DNA from: Mixta theicola
GTDB lineage: Bacteria > Pseudomonadota > Gammaproteobacteria > Enterobacterales > Enterobacteriaceae
Reading direction: 5' to 3'
DNA length: 51,696 nt
NCBI RefSeq assembly: GCF_002895925.1
Contig: NZ_NWUO01000019.1
Location: forward strand, 1-51,696
A program made the translations under genes and the position numbers. Below the pieces are notes generated by a model that was given only the letters and a program-made list of their open reading frames with translations, ran no database searches and was not told where the DNA came from. Positions 1 through 7,545 of the stretch are shown in pieces (within the stretch, counting starts at the first letter, position 1; each line of letters opens with the position of its first letter).

Positions 1-332
1 TAGGTTTTGACGTACTGAAAGGTAAAGTGACCGGCGGCGCAAGCGGCGCTGCTTCAGGCTCTACGCCGCTGGCAGATATCGATGCGGCGATCAAATCTGT
101 TGACAACCAGCGCAGCCTGCTGGGTGCATCTCAGAACCGTTTTGAGTCCACCATCACCAACCTGAACAACACGGTGAACAACCTGTCTGCAGCCCGCAGC
201 CGTATTCAGGATTCTGATTACGCGACGGAAGTGTCCAACATGTCCCGCGCGCAGATCCTGCAGCAGGCTGGCAGCTCCGTACTGGCTCAGGCTAACCAGG
301 TTCCGCAGACCATGCTGTCCCTGCTGCGTTAA
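1..332 (+). CDS. fliC: Flagellin, C-terminal part (5' end outside window)
   Basis: This is the 3' end of a flagellin gene, read in the frame beginning at base 3 and open to the window edge. The visible residues form the conserved C-terminal D1/D0 helices that polymerise in the filament core: a segment of the type [20 protein letters not shown], then the terminal [14 protein letters not shown], which is characteristic of enterobacterial FliC. The variable surface domains lie outside the window. A GTG at 27 is only an internal valine codon and not a start. The gene is followed by a strong terminator and then by a glycosyltransferase gene on the same strand, the usual setting for flagellin-modifying enzymes. 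Expression is expected from a sigma28 promoter upstream, not visible here. Confidence 0.97.
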   Translation, partial: GFDVLKGKVTGGASGAASGSTPLADIDAAIKSVDNQRSLLGASQNRFESTITNLNNTVNNLSAARSRIQDSDYATEVSNMSRAQILQQAGSSVLAQANQVPQTMLSLLR

Positions 333-351
333 TCGTTTACCGCTTACGCAC

Positions 352-386
352 AAAAACGCCCTCCTTGCGAGGGCGTTTTTTTTTTG
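352..386 (+). terminator. Rho-independent terminator of fliC
   Basis: A 9-bp stem (AACGCCCTC / GAGGGCGTT, 355-363 with 369-377) with a 5-nt loop is followed by an uninterrupted run of T to 385. It lies about 20 bp after the fliC stop and separates flagellin transcription from the glycosyltransferase gene. Confidence 0.93.
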
Positions 387-517
387 CTAAAAAGCAGGAT
401 TGAGCCTTTTTTTGCATGATATTACCGCGATTGCTTTTAGAAGGAGCGGATAAAGTAAAGCAGTAAATAAAATATGGCTGATGTGTCATCAGCAGCGTGC
501 AAAAGAGGAGCATCAGC

Positions 518-3500
518 ATGGCTGGGCAGGTTGTTGTTAGTATTATTATTCCGGCTTATAAAAGTACCTGGTTCGAAGTCGCTCTTCGCAGCGCTATTGA
601 GCAAGATTATCCCCACTGCGAAATCATTATTGGCGACGACAGCCCTTTAAATGAAATCGAGCGTATCGTAGATAAACTCAGGACTCAGTCTTCCTTTCCG
701 ATCTTTTATCGTCGCAACACGCCTGCCCAGGGTGAAATGAATAATATCACCACCTCACTTGAGCAAGCGCGCGGCGAGTTCATTAAATTTCTTTATGACG
801 ATGACTTACTGAAACCAAACTGCATTAGCGCGTTGGTTGAAGCCATCAATCGGCATCCAGACATTATTATGGCGACTTCACGTCGTGATCTGATTGATGC
901 AGCAGGAAAGCATCGCCCTGACTTTTTAGCGACTGTTCCGCCCGTGAGTCAAGACAGCGTATTATATGGACCAGATTTAGCAAGATTTCAGGCCGATCAG
1001 ATTATTAACTTTGTTGGCGAGCCCAGTACTGTTCTGATACGCACTGCTGTTTTGCATGATTTGCTTGCTACAGGTGAGAAATTGCCGGCCCTTATCGGAG
1101 AGGATATGCCTTTCCTGGGCGATCTTGCTCTCTATACGAAAGTGCTTCGTCATGGACACCTTGCTTACCTTTGTCAGTCGCTTTCCCAGTTCCGTATTTC
1201 TCGTACCCAGGTAAGCCAGCAGGCGCGTGATGATGACTCTGTGGCCTGCGTAACTCATCGAAAATATCCAGAATTTGTTAGACAGTTGGGCTGGTATAAC
1301 GACGTACTCAAACCGGGACATATGCGAGTTGCTCCTCTGGTCGCGCCAACCAGCTTCACTGAGCAAGATATTGCCAGTGAACTGAATAATGGCTTGACCG
1401 ACAGTCATTTTAAAGAATGGTTTGCGCAACGCTGCATGCTGCCTGTTCAGGATAAACTGATTGAAGACTGGTTTTCAGGTCACGGTAAAAGCACTCTTTG
1501 CACGCTCTTTATTGATGTCCGCACCAGTGATGAAGCGAGCTGGCGTAAAACATGGCAAAGTTTGCCGATAAAAGTTGCGGGATTGAGTTGGCAAATTATT
1601 GCTTTGGTCGACGTAAAAGCTGATTTTATTCCGGTCGATATAGAGCAAATTTCTATAAATCAATCACAAGGCATCGCTGTGCTGAATGAAAGGATGGCAG
1701 AGCTGCAAAGCGATTGGATATTGTTAGTTGACAGCGGCTGTGAACTACTCCCTTCAGGTATTGCTGCATTAGCTACCGGACTGAGCAATGCAACAGGCTG
1801 CCACGCTATTTTTGCGGATGAGATTTACCCGCTCAACGGGAAATTTATTGGTGCCTCTTTCCGCCCAGATTTTAACCTGGATCTGTTTTTAAGCTACCCG
1901 GCACAAATGGCCCATCACTGGCTGTTGCGACGTGAATGGCTGGTCCAGACCGGAGGATTTAATCCTTCTTACAGCGTTGCCTTTGAGTTTGAAGCACTGG
2001 TTCGTCTGATTGAGAATCAGGGTTTTTCCTCCATTGGCCATTTACCGGAGCCTTTGGTCGCTAACGTCCATGCTTTAACGGGGAACGCAGAAGAATTACA
2101 AGTACTCAAAGCGCATTTATCCCGCCGTGGTTATACCAATGGGGAGGTTGATGCCACTGCTCATGGCCCGTATCGGATAAAATACCAGCATGCAGAAACG
2201 CCGCTGGTAACTATCGTTGTGCTGGCACGTGAATTAATTAATCTAATCGCTTGTATTACCTCTCTGTTAGAGAAAACAACGTACTTAAACTATGAATTGT
2301 TAATCGTCGCCGATGATACTGCAGATTCTGGCAGAAAGAATTGGTTAGACAACGTTAAAGAGATCGATCCGCAACGGATTAAAGTCGTTAAATTTTCAGG
2401 GGCTTGGCAGCGGGCAGCAATGATTAACGTAGCCGCAGATAATGCGCAAGGGGATTATTTGCTATTTTTACATGGCGATATTGCTGTGATAAACCCTGAC
2501 TGGCTTAATAATATGCTGAACCATGCGCTACGTCCTGAAGTGGGAATTGTCGGCGCTAAGCAAATTCATGCCAATAATTTAATTCGACACGCAGGCTATA
2601 TTCTTGGAATCAACGGCGTTGCCAGCGAGCCCTTTTATGGCATGGATGACAAACTGACTGGCCACATGAGTCGCCTGCAGGCGGATCAAAACTACTCCGC
2701 AGTTTCCGGTGATTTTATGCTGGTGCGTAAAGAAATCTTTAGTGCCGTGGGCGGGTTTGATACCGATTTAGAACATTTTGATGATATAGATTTTTGTTTA
2801 CGGGTGCGTCAACTGGGCCTGTTAACAGTGTGGACCCCTTATGTTCGTGGGCTGCGTCAGCCAGCCAAAAACGAAGCGCAGGATTGCGCGCTGGAAAATA
2901 ATAAAGCATTACGTGAGCAGAGCGAAGCCGTTATGTTTGAACGTTGGCTACCGATAATCAGCCAGGATCCGGCTTATAACGTTAACCTTACTTTATCAAA
3001 TATAAATTTTAATATTGGGGCCGATAGTCAATTAAGCTGGCGGCCGCTTTCCTGGCATCCGTTACCGGTAGTGATGCCGCATATGGCGGATATGGCTGGC
3101 TGTGGCTACTACCGTATTATTAAGCCTTTTGAAGCGATGCAAAAAGCGGGGCTGGTTGACGGTAAACTTTCGGCAAATATGCTGGGCCTTCCCGAGTTGG
3201 AACGTTATAAGCCAGACTCAATGATCATCCAGCGCCGTATCGGTCCTGAATTTCATGAGTGGATGCATAAAATAAGCAAATTTAACAAATCATTTAAGGT
3301 CTATGAACTTGATGACTATTTGCCTAATATCCCGTTGAAAAATCACCATCGGTCGCAGTTCGGTAATGACGTTTTAAAAATGATCCGTCGTAGCCTAAGT
3401 TTTATGGATCGCTTTGTGGTTTCTACAGAACCGTTGGCAGAGGTCTTCACTAATTATCATCATGACATTGTGGTGATGCCAAACCGCCTCTCTGAAGACT

Positions 3501-4045
3501 GGTGGGGCAACTTGCAAAGCTTGCGTAATCAAGGCAAGAAGCCGCGCGTCGGTTGGGCTGGCGGATCCAGCCATACGGGCGATCTGGAAATGATCGCGGA
3601 TGTGATTAAAGAATTCGCTAATGATGTTGAGTGGGTTTTCTTTGGTATGTGTCCAGCGAAGCTGCGCCCTTACGTACATGAATTCCATACAGGGGTAGAT
3701 ATAGAAGCTTATCCAGCGAAACTGGCTTCTCTTAACCTGGATCTGGCATTGGCACCCGTTGAAGATAATCTTTTTAACGCCTGTAAGAGCAATCTGCGCC
3801 TACTGGAGTATGGTGCCTGTGGCATACCGGTAATTTGTAGCGATATGCCCTGTTATCGCGGAAGTTTGCCAGTCACCCGCGTACGCAACAGATTTAAGGA
3901 TTGGCGTGACGCCATTAGAATGCATCTTAACGATCCTGATGCCAGTGCCCGGATGGGGCAAGAACTAAGGCAGGTTTTGCGACAAGACTGGATGTTAAAT
4001 GGTGACAACCTTGCCCGTTGGTCAAAGGCCTGGATACCTGGTTAA
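518..4045 (+). CDS. Multi-module glycosyltransferase, probable flagellin glycosyltransferase
   Basis: A 1175-residue protein made of several glycosyltransferase modules. Residues 1-240 form a GT2 (GT-A) domain with VSIIIPAYK near the N terminus and a DDD metal-binding motif at 94-96. Residues about 325-545 form a second, GT2-like module (DEIY, then FRPDFNLDLFLSY). Residues about 560-800 form another GT2 domain (HGDIAV, then VGGFDTDLEHFDDIDFCLR). Residues about 855-1175 look like a GT-B (GT4-type) domain with GWAGGSSHTGDLE and EYGACGIPVICSD. Tandem GT proteins of this layout directly next to fliC glycosylate flagellin in pseudomonads and other bacteria (FgtA type); that role is inferred here from architecture and position. 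The start chosen is ATG 518 behind AGAGGAG at 504-510; a longer reading from GTG 497 has no ribosome binding site. The sequence is AT-richer than its flanks. No signal peptide or membrane segment is seen, so it should act in the cytoplasm before export. Confidence 0.85.
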   Translation: MAGQVVVSIIIPAYKSTWFEVALRSAIEQDYPHCEIIIGDDSPLNEIERIVDKLRTQSSFPIFYRRNTPAQGEMNNITTSLEQARGEFIKFLYDDDLLKPNCISALVEAINRHPDIIMATSRRDLIDAAGKHRPDFLATVPPVSQDSVLYGPDLARFQADQIINFVGEPSTVLIRTAVLHDLLATGEKLPALIGEDMPFLGDLALYTKVLRHGHLAYLCQSLSQFRISRTQVSQQARDDDSVACVTHRKYPEFVRQLGWYNDVLKPGHMRVAPLVAPTSFTEQDIASELNNGLTDSHFKEWFAQRCMLPVQDKLIEDWFSGHGKSTLCTLFIDVRTSDEASWRKTWQSLPIKVAGLSWQIIALVDVKADFIPVDIEQISINQSQGIAVLNERMAELQSDWILLVDSGCELLPSGIAALATGLSNATGCHAIFADEIYPLNGKFIGASFRPDFNLDLFLSYPAQMAHHWLLRREWLVQTGGFNPSYSVAFEFEALVRLIENQGFSSIGHLPEPLVANVHALTGNAEELQVLKAHLSRRGYTNGEVDATAHGPYRIKYQHAETPLVTIVVLARELINLIACITSLLEKTTYLNYELLIVADDTADSGRKNWLDNVKEIDPQRIKVVKFSGAWQRAAMINVAADNAQGDYLLFLHGDIAVINPDWLNNMLNHALRPEVGIVGAKQIHANNLIRHAGYILGINGVASEPFYGMDDKLTGHMSRLQADQNYSAVSGDFMLVRKEIFSAVGGFDTDLEHFDDIDFCLRVRQLGLLTVWTPYVRGLRQPAKNEAQDCALENNKALREQSEAVMFERWLPIISQDPAYNVNLTLSNINFNIGADSQLSWRPLSWHPLPVVMPHMADMAGCGYYRIIKPFEAMQKAGLVDGKLSANMLGLPELERYKPDSMIIQRRIGPEFHEWMHKISKFNKSFKVYELDDYLPNIPLKNHHRSQFGNDVLKMIRRSLSFMDRFVVSTEPLAEVFTNYHHDIVVMPNRLSEDWWGNLQSLRNQGKKPRVGWAGGSSHTGDLEMIADVIKEFANDVEWVFFGMCPAKLRPYVHEFHTGVDIEAYPAKLASLNLDLALAPVEDNLFNACKSNLRLLEYGACGIPVICSDMPCYRGSLPVTRVRNRFKDWRDAIRMHLNDPDASARMGQELRQVLRQDWMLNGDNLARWSKAWIPG

Positions 4046-4108
4046 CGTTTAACCGCAATTCACGATGCGGCTGACAGATAGTCTGTCACGTTGTACGAGC
4101 TAGTACCG

Positions 4109-4135
4109 CCGCAGCTACACTTGTTGTAGCTGCGG
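4109..4135. other. Perfect hairpin in glycosyltransferase-aminotransferase gap
   Basis: An 11-bp perfect inverted repeat (CCGCAGCTACA / TGTAGCTGCGG) with a 5-nt loop lies 64 bp after the glycosyltransferase stop. It has no T run on either side, so it is not a canonical intrinsic terminator; it could be an mRNA-stabilising or Rho-related hairpin. A second small hairpin (CTTAGC-GAAT-GCTAAG) sits near 4195-4210. The 210-bp gap suggests that the following three genes have their own promoter, which I could not identify. Confidence 0.6.
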
Positions 4136-4255
4136 ATACAGAGAAGCAATAGCCAGAATAAAATAGCTATTATCTGCTTTCTGGAGTGATTGACTTAGCG
4201 AATGCTAAGTAAACTGGGTTGAATAGCTCAGGCTTAAAGTAGGGTAAGATGCAAA

Positions 4256-5386
4256 ATGAAAAATAATCAAACGTTAGTGACCAGTCCTTTACTTCCTCCG
4301 TTAGAAGAGTTTATACCCTACCTTGAAAATATCTGGCAGAGCCGCCGGTTAACTAATGGTGGCCCCTTTCATGAACGTCTGGAAAAAGAACTAGCCGATT
4401 ACCTTGGTGTAAAATATTTGAGCCTGTTTGCCAACGGAACGCTTGCCTTAATGACGGCCTTACAGGCACTGGATATCAAAGGCGAAGTGATCACTACACC
4501 TTATTCCTTTGTCGCGACGTCGCATTCTCTGTTATGGAATAATATCAAGCCGATTTTTATTGATATCGATCCTGCAACAGGAAATCTCAACCCTGAGTTA
4601 ATTGAACGTGCAATTACTGCTGAAACATCGGCGATTTTACCGGTCCACTGCTATGGTATACCCTGTGATTATAATAATATTAAAAAAGTAGCAGATAAGC
4701 ATAATCTCAAAGTTATTTATGATGCGGCGCACTGCTTCGCTGTCCGTAACCACGGAGAGAGCATACTGCAGTATGGCGACCTGTCAATATTAAGTTTTCA
4801 TGCGACAAAAGTTTTTAATACTTTTGAAGGCGGAGCAATTATCTGTCCGGATTCGGAAACTAAAAAAAGGATAGACTATCTGAAAAACTTCGGCTTCGCT
4901 GATGAGGTAACCGTTGTTGCGCCCGGAATTAATGGAAAAATGAATGAATTCCAGGCGGCATTTGGTCTGTTACAGATAAAACATCTTGATGCGGCAATTG
5001 AAGAAAGAAAGAAGATTTATCAACGTTACGTGGCTGAGCTAATAGGTATTCCGGGGGTCTCTCTTTTAACTATTCCCGACACTGTGGACTGGAATTACTC
5101 GTATTGTCCAATTTTCATTAATGAACAGATATTCCCTGTCAGCAGAGATGAACTTTATGCTTGCTTCCGTGAAAAGAATATATTTGTACGGCGTTATTTT
5201 TACCCGCTTATTCCCGAGTTTCCTATGTATTTTAACGAGGCAGACAATATTATCGAAACTATGCCAAATGCCTGGAATACATCGCGTTCAGTACTCTGCC
5301 TGCCCATTTACCCCGGATTAACAGAAGAGCAACTCGCTGAGGTTGTAGGGATTATTACTAGTTTTATACAAATAAGAGTAGCCTGA
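4256..5386 (+). CDS. DegT/DnrJ/EryC1/StrS aminotransferase, VioA-like sugar 4-aminotransferase
   Basis: A 376-residue PLP-dependent aminotransferase of the family that aminates nucleotide-linked keto sugars. The PLP lysine is in SFHATK, followed by VFNTFEGGAI; KNFGFADE and LPVHCYG are also family-typical. The N-terminal pattern (L.NGGPFHERLEKELADYLGVKY) and whole-protein feel are closest, from memory, to VioA, which makes dTDP-4-amino-4,6-dideoxyglucose (viosamine) from dTDP-4-keto-6-deoxyglucose. That nucleotide sugar comes from the RmlA/RmlB reactions, and rmlA lies in this window. Viosamine is a known component of Pseudomonas syringae flagellin glycan, which fits the position beside fliC. 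The exact sugar cannot be fixed by reading alone; FdtB or WecE-like activities are the alternatives. Start is ATG 4256 behind AGGGTAAG. The stop overlaps the next start (TGATG), so the two are translationally coupled. Confidence 0.85.
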   Translation: MKNNQTLVTSPLLPPLEEFIPYLENIWQSRRLTNGGPFHERLEKELADYLGVKYLSLFANGTLALMTALQALDIKGEVITTPYSFVATSHSLLWNNIKPIFIDIDPATGNLNPELIERAITAETSAILPVHCYGIPCDYNNIKKVADKHNLKVIYDAAHCFAVRNHGESILQYGDLSILSFHATKVFNTFEGGAIICPDSETKKRIDYLKNFGFADEVTVVAPGINGKMNEFQAAFGLLQIKHLDAAIEERKKIYQRYVAELIGIPGVSLLTIPDTVDWNYSYCPIFINEQIFPVSRDELYACFREKNIFVRRYFYPLIPEFPMYFNEADNIIETMPNAWNTSRSVLCLPIYPGLTEEQLAEVVGIITSFIQIRVA

Positions 5387-6468
5387 TGGATCGTTTTGTT
5401 ATTTTTTCGGGAGCTAACGAACGGGCAATTATCGCAGCATGCCGTTATTTTACCCGGCATAAACAGATGTTCTCGATTATTGCACGTCCTGATGCAGATA
5501 AAATCAAGCTGACATCTTTTAAAAAAAATATCGCCTGCACGCGTAGCTGCGCGACGCTGGATGTGTCAGATTTATTGCGTCATATCGCTGTATTAAAACA
5601 CTGCTATCCTGGCGAACGATTGATTTATCTGCCGACAGCAGAATCCATTAACCGTATCCTGCTGGCATATCGAAAGCAGTTCGAACAGGCAGGGCTTGAT
5701 GTCGGTCTGGTGGACGAAGCGTTATATATGCTGATCTCTGATAAGTTTAGTTTCCAGGCCTGTGCTGCCAGTAATGGTATAGCTACGCCGGGAATTATTG
5801 CTGATCCGAACAACGCCTCGTTCCCTTTTGTAGCAAAGCCGAAACAGGAATTTTCTTCCGTTCATGGCAACAAGATATATCCATATCTGATCTTTACGCC
5901 TCAGGATTATAACCGGTTTATTGTCAGTGAAGTAAAAGACGACTTTTTTTTTCAGCAATATATTAGCGGACAAAGTTTTTATTATCTGATGTTTTTTCCC
6001 GATAATGGCCAACCGGTAGTGGCTTATCAAAAAAATCTGTTACAGCAAAGCGGTGGAAAATCAATAATTTATGCCGAAGCGTGTGGCTGTCCTGATAAAA
6101 AATTTGAAATAAAGTTAATAAATATGTTAGAAACACTTAAATTCCGTGGGTTTATTATGGTTGAAGTGATTAAAAATAATGATTCTACTGTCATTATCGA
6201 AGCTAATCCTCGTCTATGGGGACCTTATGAATTAGCTATCAAACAAGGTCTGACGCCTGATTTATTAATCACTGATCGGCCTTCAATTAAGGAAGCCTCT
6301 ATCAGGAAAGGTTATCTCTGGTTAAATGGCTTATTGTTGACGTTGACGAAAGCGGAAAAACCCAAGTGCTATGGAATCAAATTTTTGATTTTATGGGGTA
6401 TTTTAAAAATACATTTAACGATATCCATTTCCATTTCGACAGCCTGGCAGTTTATCGTACTGAACTGA
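5386..6468 (+). CDS. ATP-grasp ligase, apparent frameshift near its 3' end
   Basis: The open frame gives 360 residues with the ATP-grasp fold of the carbamoyl-phosphate-synthase-like group. It shows FPFVAKPKQEFSSVHGNK (ATP-binding lysine), then FFFQQYISGQSFYYLMFF and VEVIKNNDSTVIIEANPRLWGPYELA (magnesium-binding E and N). Such enzymes join a carboxylate to an amine or thiol, so a plausible role is to acylate the amino sugar made by the preceding gene; this is inference. After about residue 320 the frame turns into a low-complexity tail (ISISIS). Frame 3 instead reads on convincingly from about 6320 to a stop at 6534-6536, with NDIHFHFDSLAVYRTELKQVF, the kind of ending seen in this family. A one-base loss in the A5 run at 6356-6360 would explain this. 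It may therefore be a pseudogene, a sequencing error or a recoded gene. Start ATG 5386 overlaps the upstream stop. Confidence 0.75.
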   Translation: MDRFVIFSGANERAIIAACRYFTRHKQMFSIIARPDADKIKLTSFKKNIACTRSCATLDVSDLLRHIAVLKHCYPGERLIYLPTAESINRILLAYRKQFEQAGLDVGLVDEALYMLISDKFSFQACAASNGIATPGIIADPNNASFPFVAKPKQEFSSVHGNKIYPYLIFTPQDYNRFIVSEVKDDFFFQQYISGQSFYYLMFFPDNGQPVVAYQKNLLQQSGGKSIIYAEACGCPDKKFEIKLINMLETLKFRGFIMVEVIKNNDSTVIIEANPRLWGPYELAIKQGLTPDLLITDRPSIKEASIRKGYLWLNGLLLTLTKAEKPKCYGIKFLILWGILKIHLTISISISTAWQFIVLN

Positions 6469-6516
6469 AGCAGGTTTTTACTAATATTGTCCAATTAATT
6501 ACAGGCTGGTGCCGTC

Positions 6517-7302
6517 ATGTCTTCACAAAAAAATAATTTAATGTACGAACTAGAAGCCTACCTGAATGTTGAGCATCAGGCGGGAAAACATACGGTTTAT
6601 CAAAAAATTGCCCGTAGCGTGCTTAATGTAATTCGCGATCCGCGTATCCAGACGGCAGTTCGCTATGAAGAAGAACGCTTCGACTATATTAAAAAGTTTG
6701 TTTCATTAAACGATGCGAGCGTTATCGATATTGGTTGTAACTTGGGTTATTTTGCTTTTTCCTCTCTGGAAGAGGGGGCTCAGCAGGTTACCTGTTACGA
6801 GGGTTATAAATATCATGCGGAATTTGTTGAAAAAGCTGCCATCTTGACCGATGTGCAGGAAAAATTAATAGTGAAGGCAGAGTATTATGATTTTAGTGTA
6901 GATAAAATGCGTTATGACGTGGCTTTTCTCCTGAACGTGCTACATCACGTTGGTGATGATTACGGCGATAAAAATACAACCTGTGATAACGCTAAAAAGC
7001 TGATTGCCCAACAAATAAATAATATGGCAACAATAGCGCAAACTCTGGTTTTTCAGTTAGGCTTTAACTGGCGTGGCGATAAAAAATTACCTTTATTTGC
7101 AAAAGGCTTAAAGGACGAAGTCATTGACTTTGTAAGCCAAGTTACGCAGCAGTGCTGGGAAATAAAAGCCATTGGCATTGCTGTAAAAAATAGCATGGGT
7201 AGAATAGAATATCGCGAATTGGATGATAATAACCGATGCAGAGAGGATACGCTGGGTGAGTTTTTAAACCGTCCTTTGTTTATTATGGAAAGGAAAGACT
7301 AA
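6517..7302 (+). CDS. Class I SAM-dependent methyltransferase
   Basis: A 261-residue protein with a class I (Rossmann) methyltransferase core. Motif I is VIDIGCNLGYFAF (about residues 69-81), the acidic residue after strand 2 is in VTCYEGYKYH, and DVAFLLNVLHHVGDD is the motif IV region. It lies last in the glycosylation cassette, downstream of the aminotransferase and ligase, and probably methylates the flagellin sugar or its acyl group; the substrate cannot be read from sequence. Viosamine-containing flagellin glycan of P. syringae likewise involves a methyltransferase. The start at ATG 6517 has only a weak upstream GGCTGG; ATG 6541 (MYELEAYL) is possible. If the ATP-grasp gene is read through in frame 3, its end at 6536 would overlap this start by 20 bp. 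The region is AT-rich compared with the tre genes that follow. Confidence 0.8.
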   Translation: MSSQKNNLMYELEAYLNVEHQAGKHTVYQKIARSVLNVIRDPRIQTAVRYEEERFDYIKKFVSLNDASVIDIGCNLGYFAFSSLEEGAQQVTCYEGYKYHAEFVEKAAILTDVQEKLIVKAEYYDFSVDKMRYDVAFLLNVLHHVGDDYGDKNTTCDNAKKLIAQQINNMATIAQTLVFQLGFNWRGDKKLPLFAKGLKDEVIDFVSQVTQQCWEIKAIGIAVKNSMGRIEYRELDDNNRCREDTLGEFLNRPLFIMERKD

Positions 7303-7487
7303 TCTATTAATGCTTTTCTTTTAATTTTTCATAGCAGAGCAAAGGTATAACTTTTTGACCATCTGATATTGCGCATCATAAATAAACACGCGACTTGATA
7401 AAGTATTATTGCAAAGGAATGGCCAAGTTTTATCTACATCACGGTGGGCTTATGCATTTTATTGTTTATTAATGAAATTCGAGCGAA

Positions 7488-7526
7488 AAAAACATTTACA
7501 AATGGCGGGTTAAACCGCCATTTGCT
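7488..7526. terminator. Hairpin terminator between methyltransferase gene and glgX
   Basis: A stem CAAATGGCGG / CCGCCATTTG lies between the convergent methyltransferase and glgX genes. Read on the minus strand it is followed by GTAAATG and seven T, which suits termination of the tre operon. On the plus strand the tail is CTCGTTTT, weaker, so it may act in both directions. Confidence 0.7.
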
Positions 7527-7545
7527 CGTTTTATCGCCAGCACCC

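Noticed and set aside
497-517. Longer start of the glycosyltransferase at GTG 497
   Set aside because: The ribosome binding site AGAGGAG lies at 504-510, inside that extension, and fits ATG 518.
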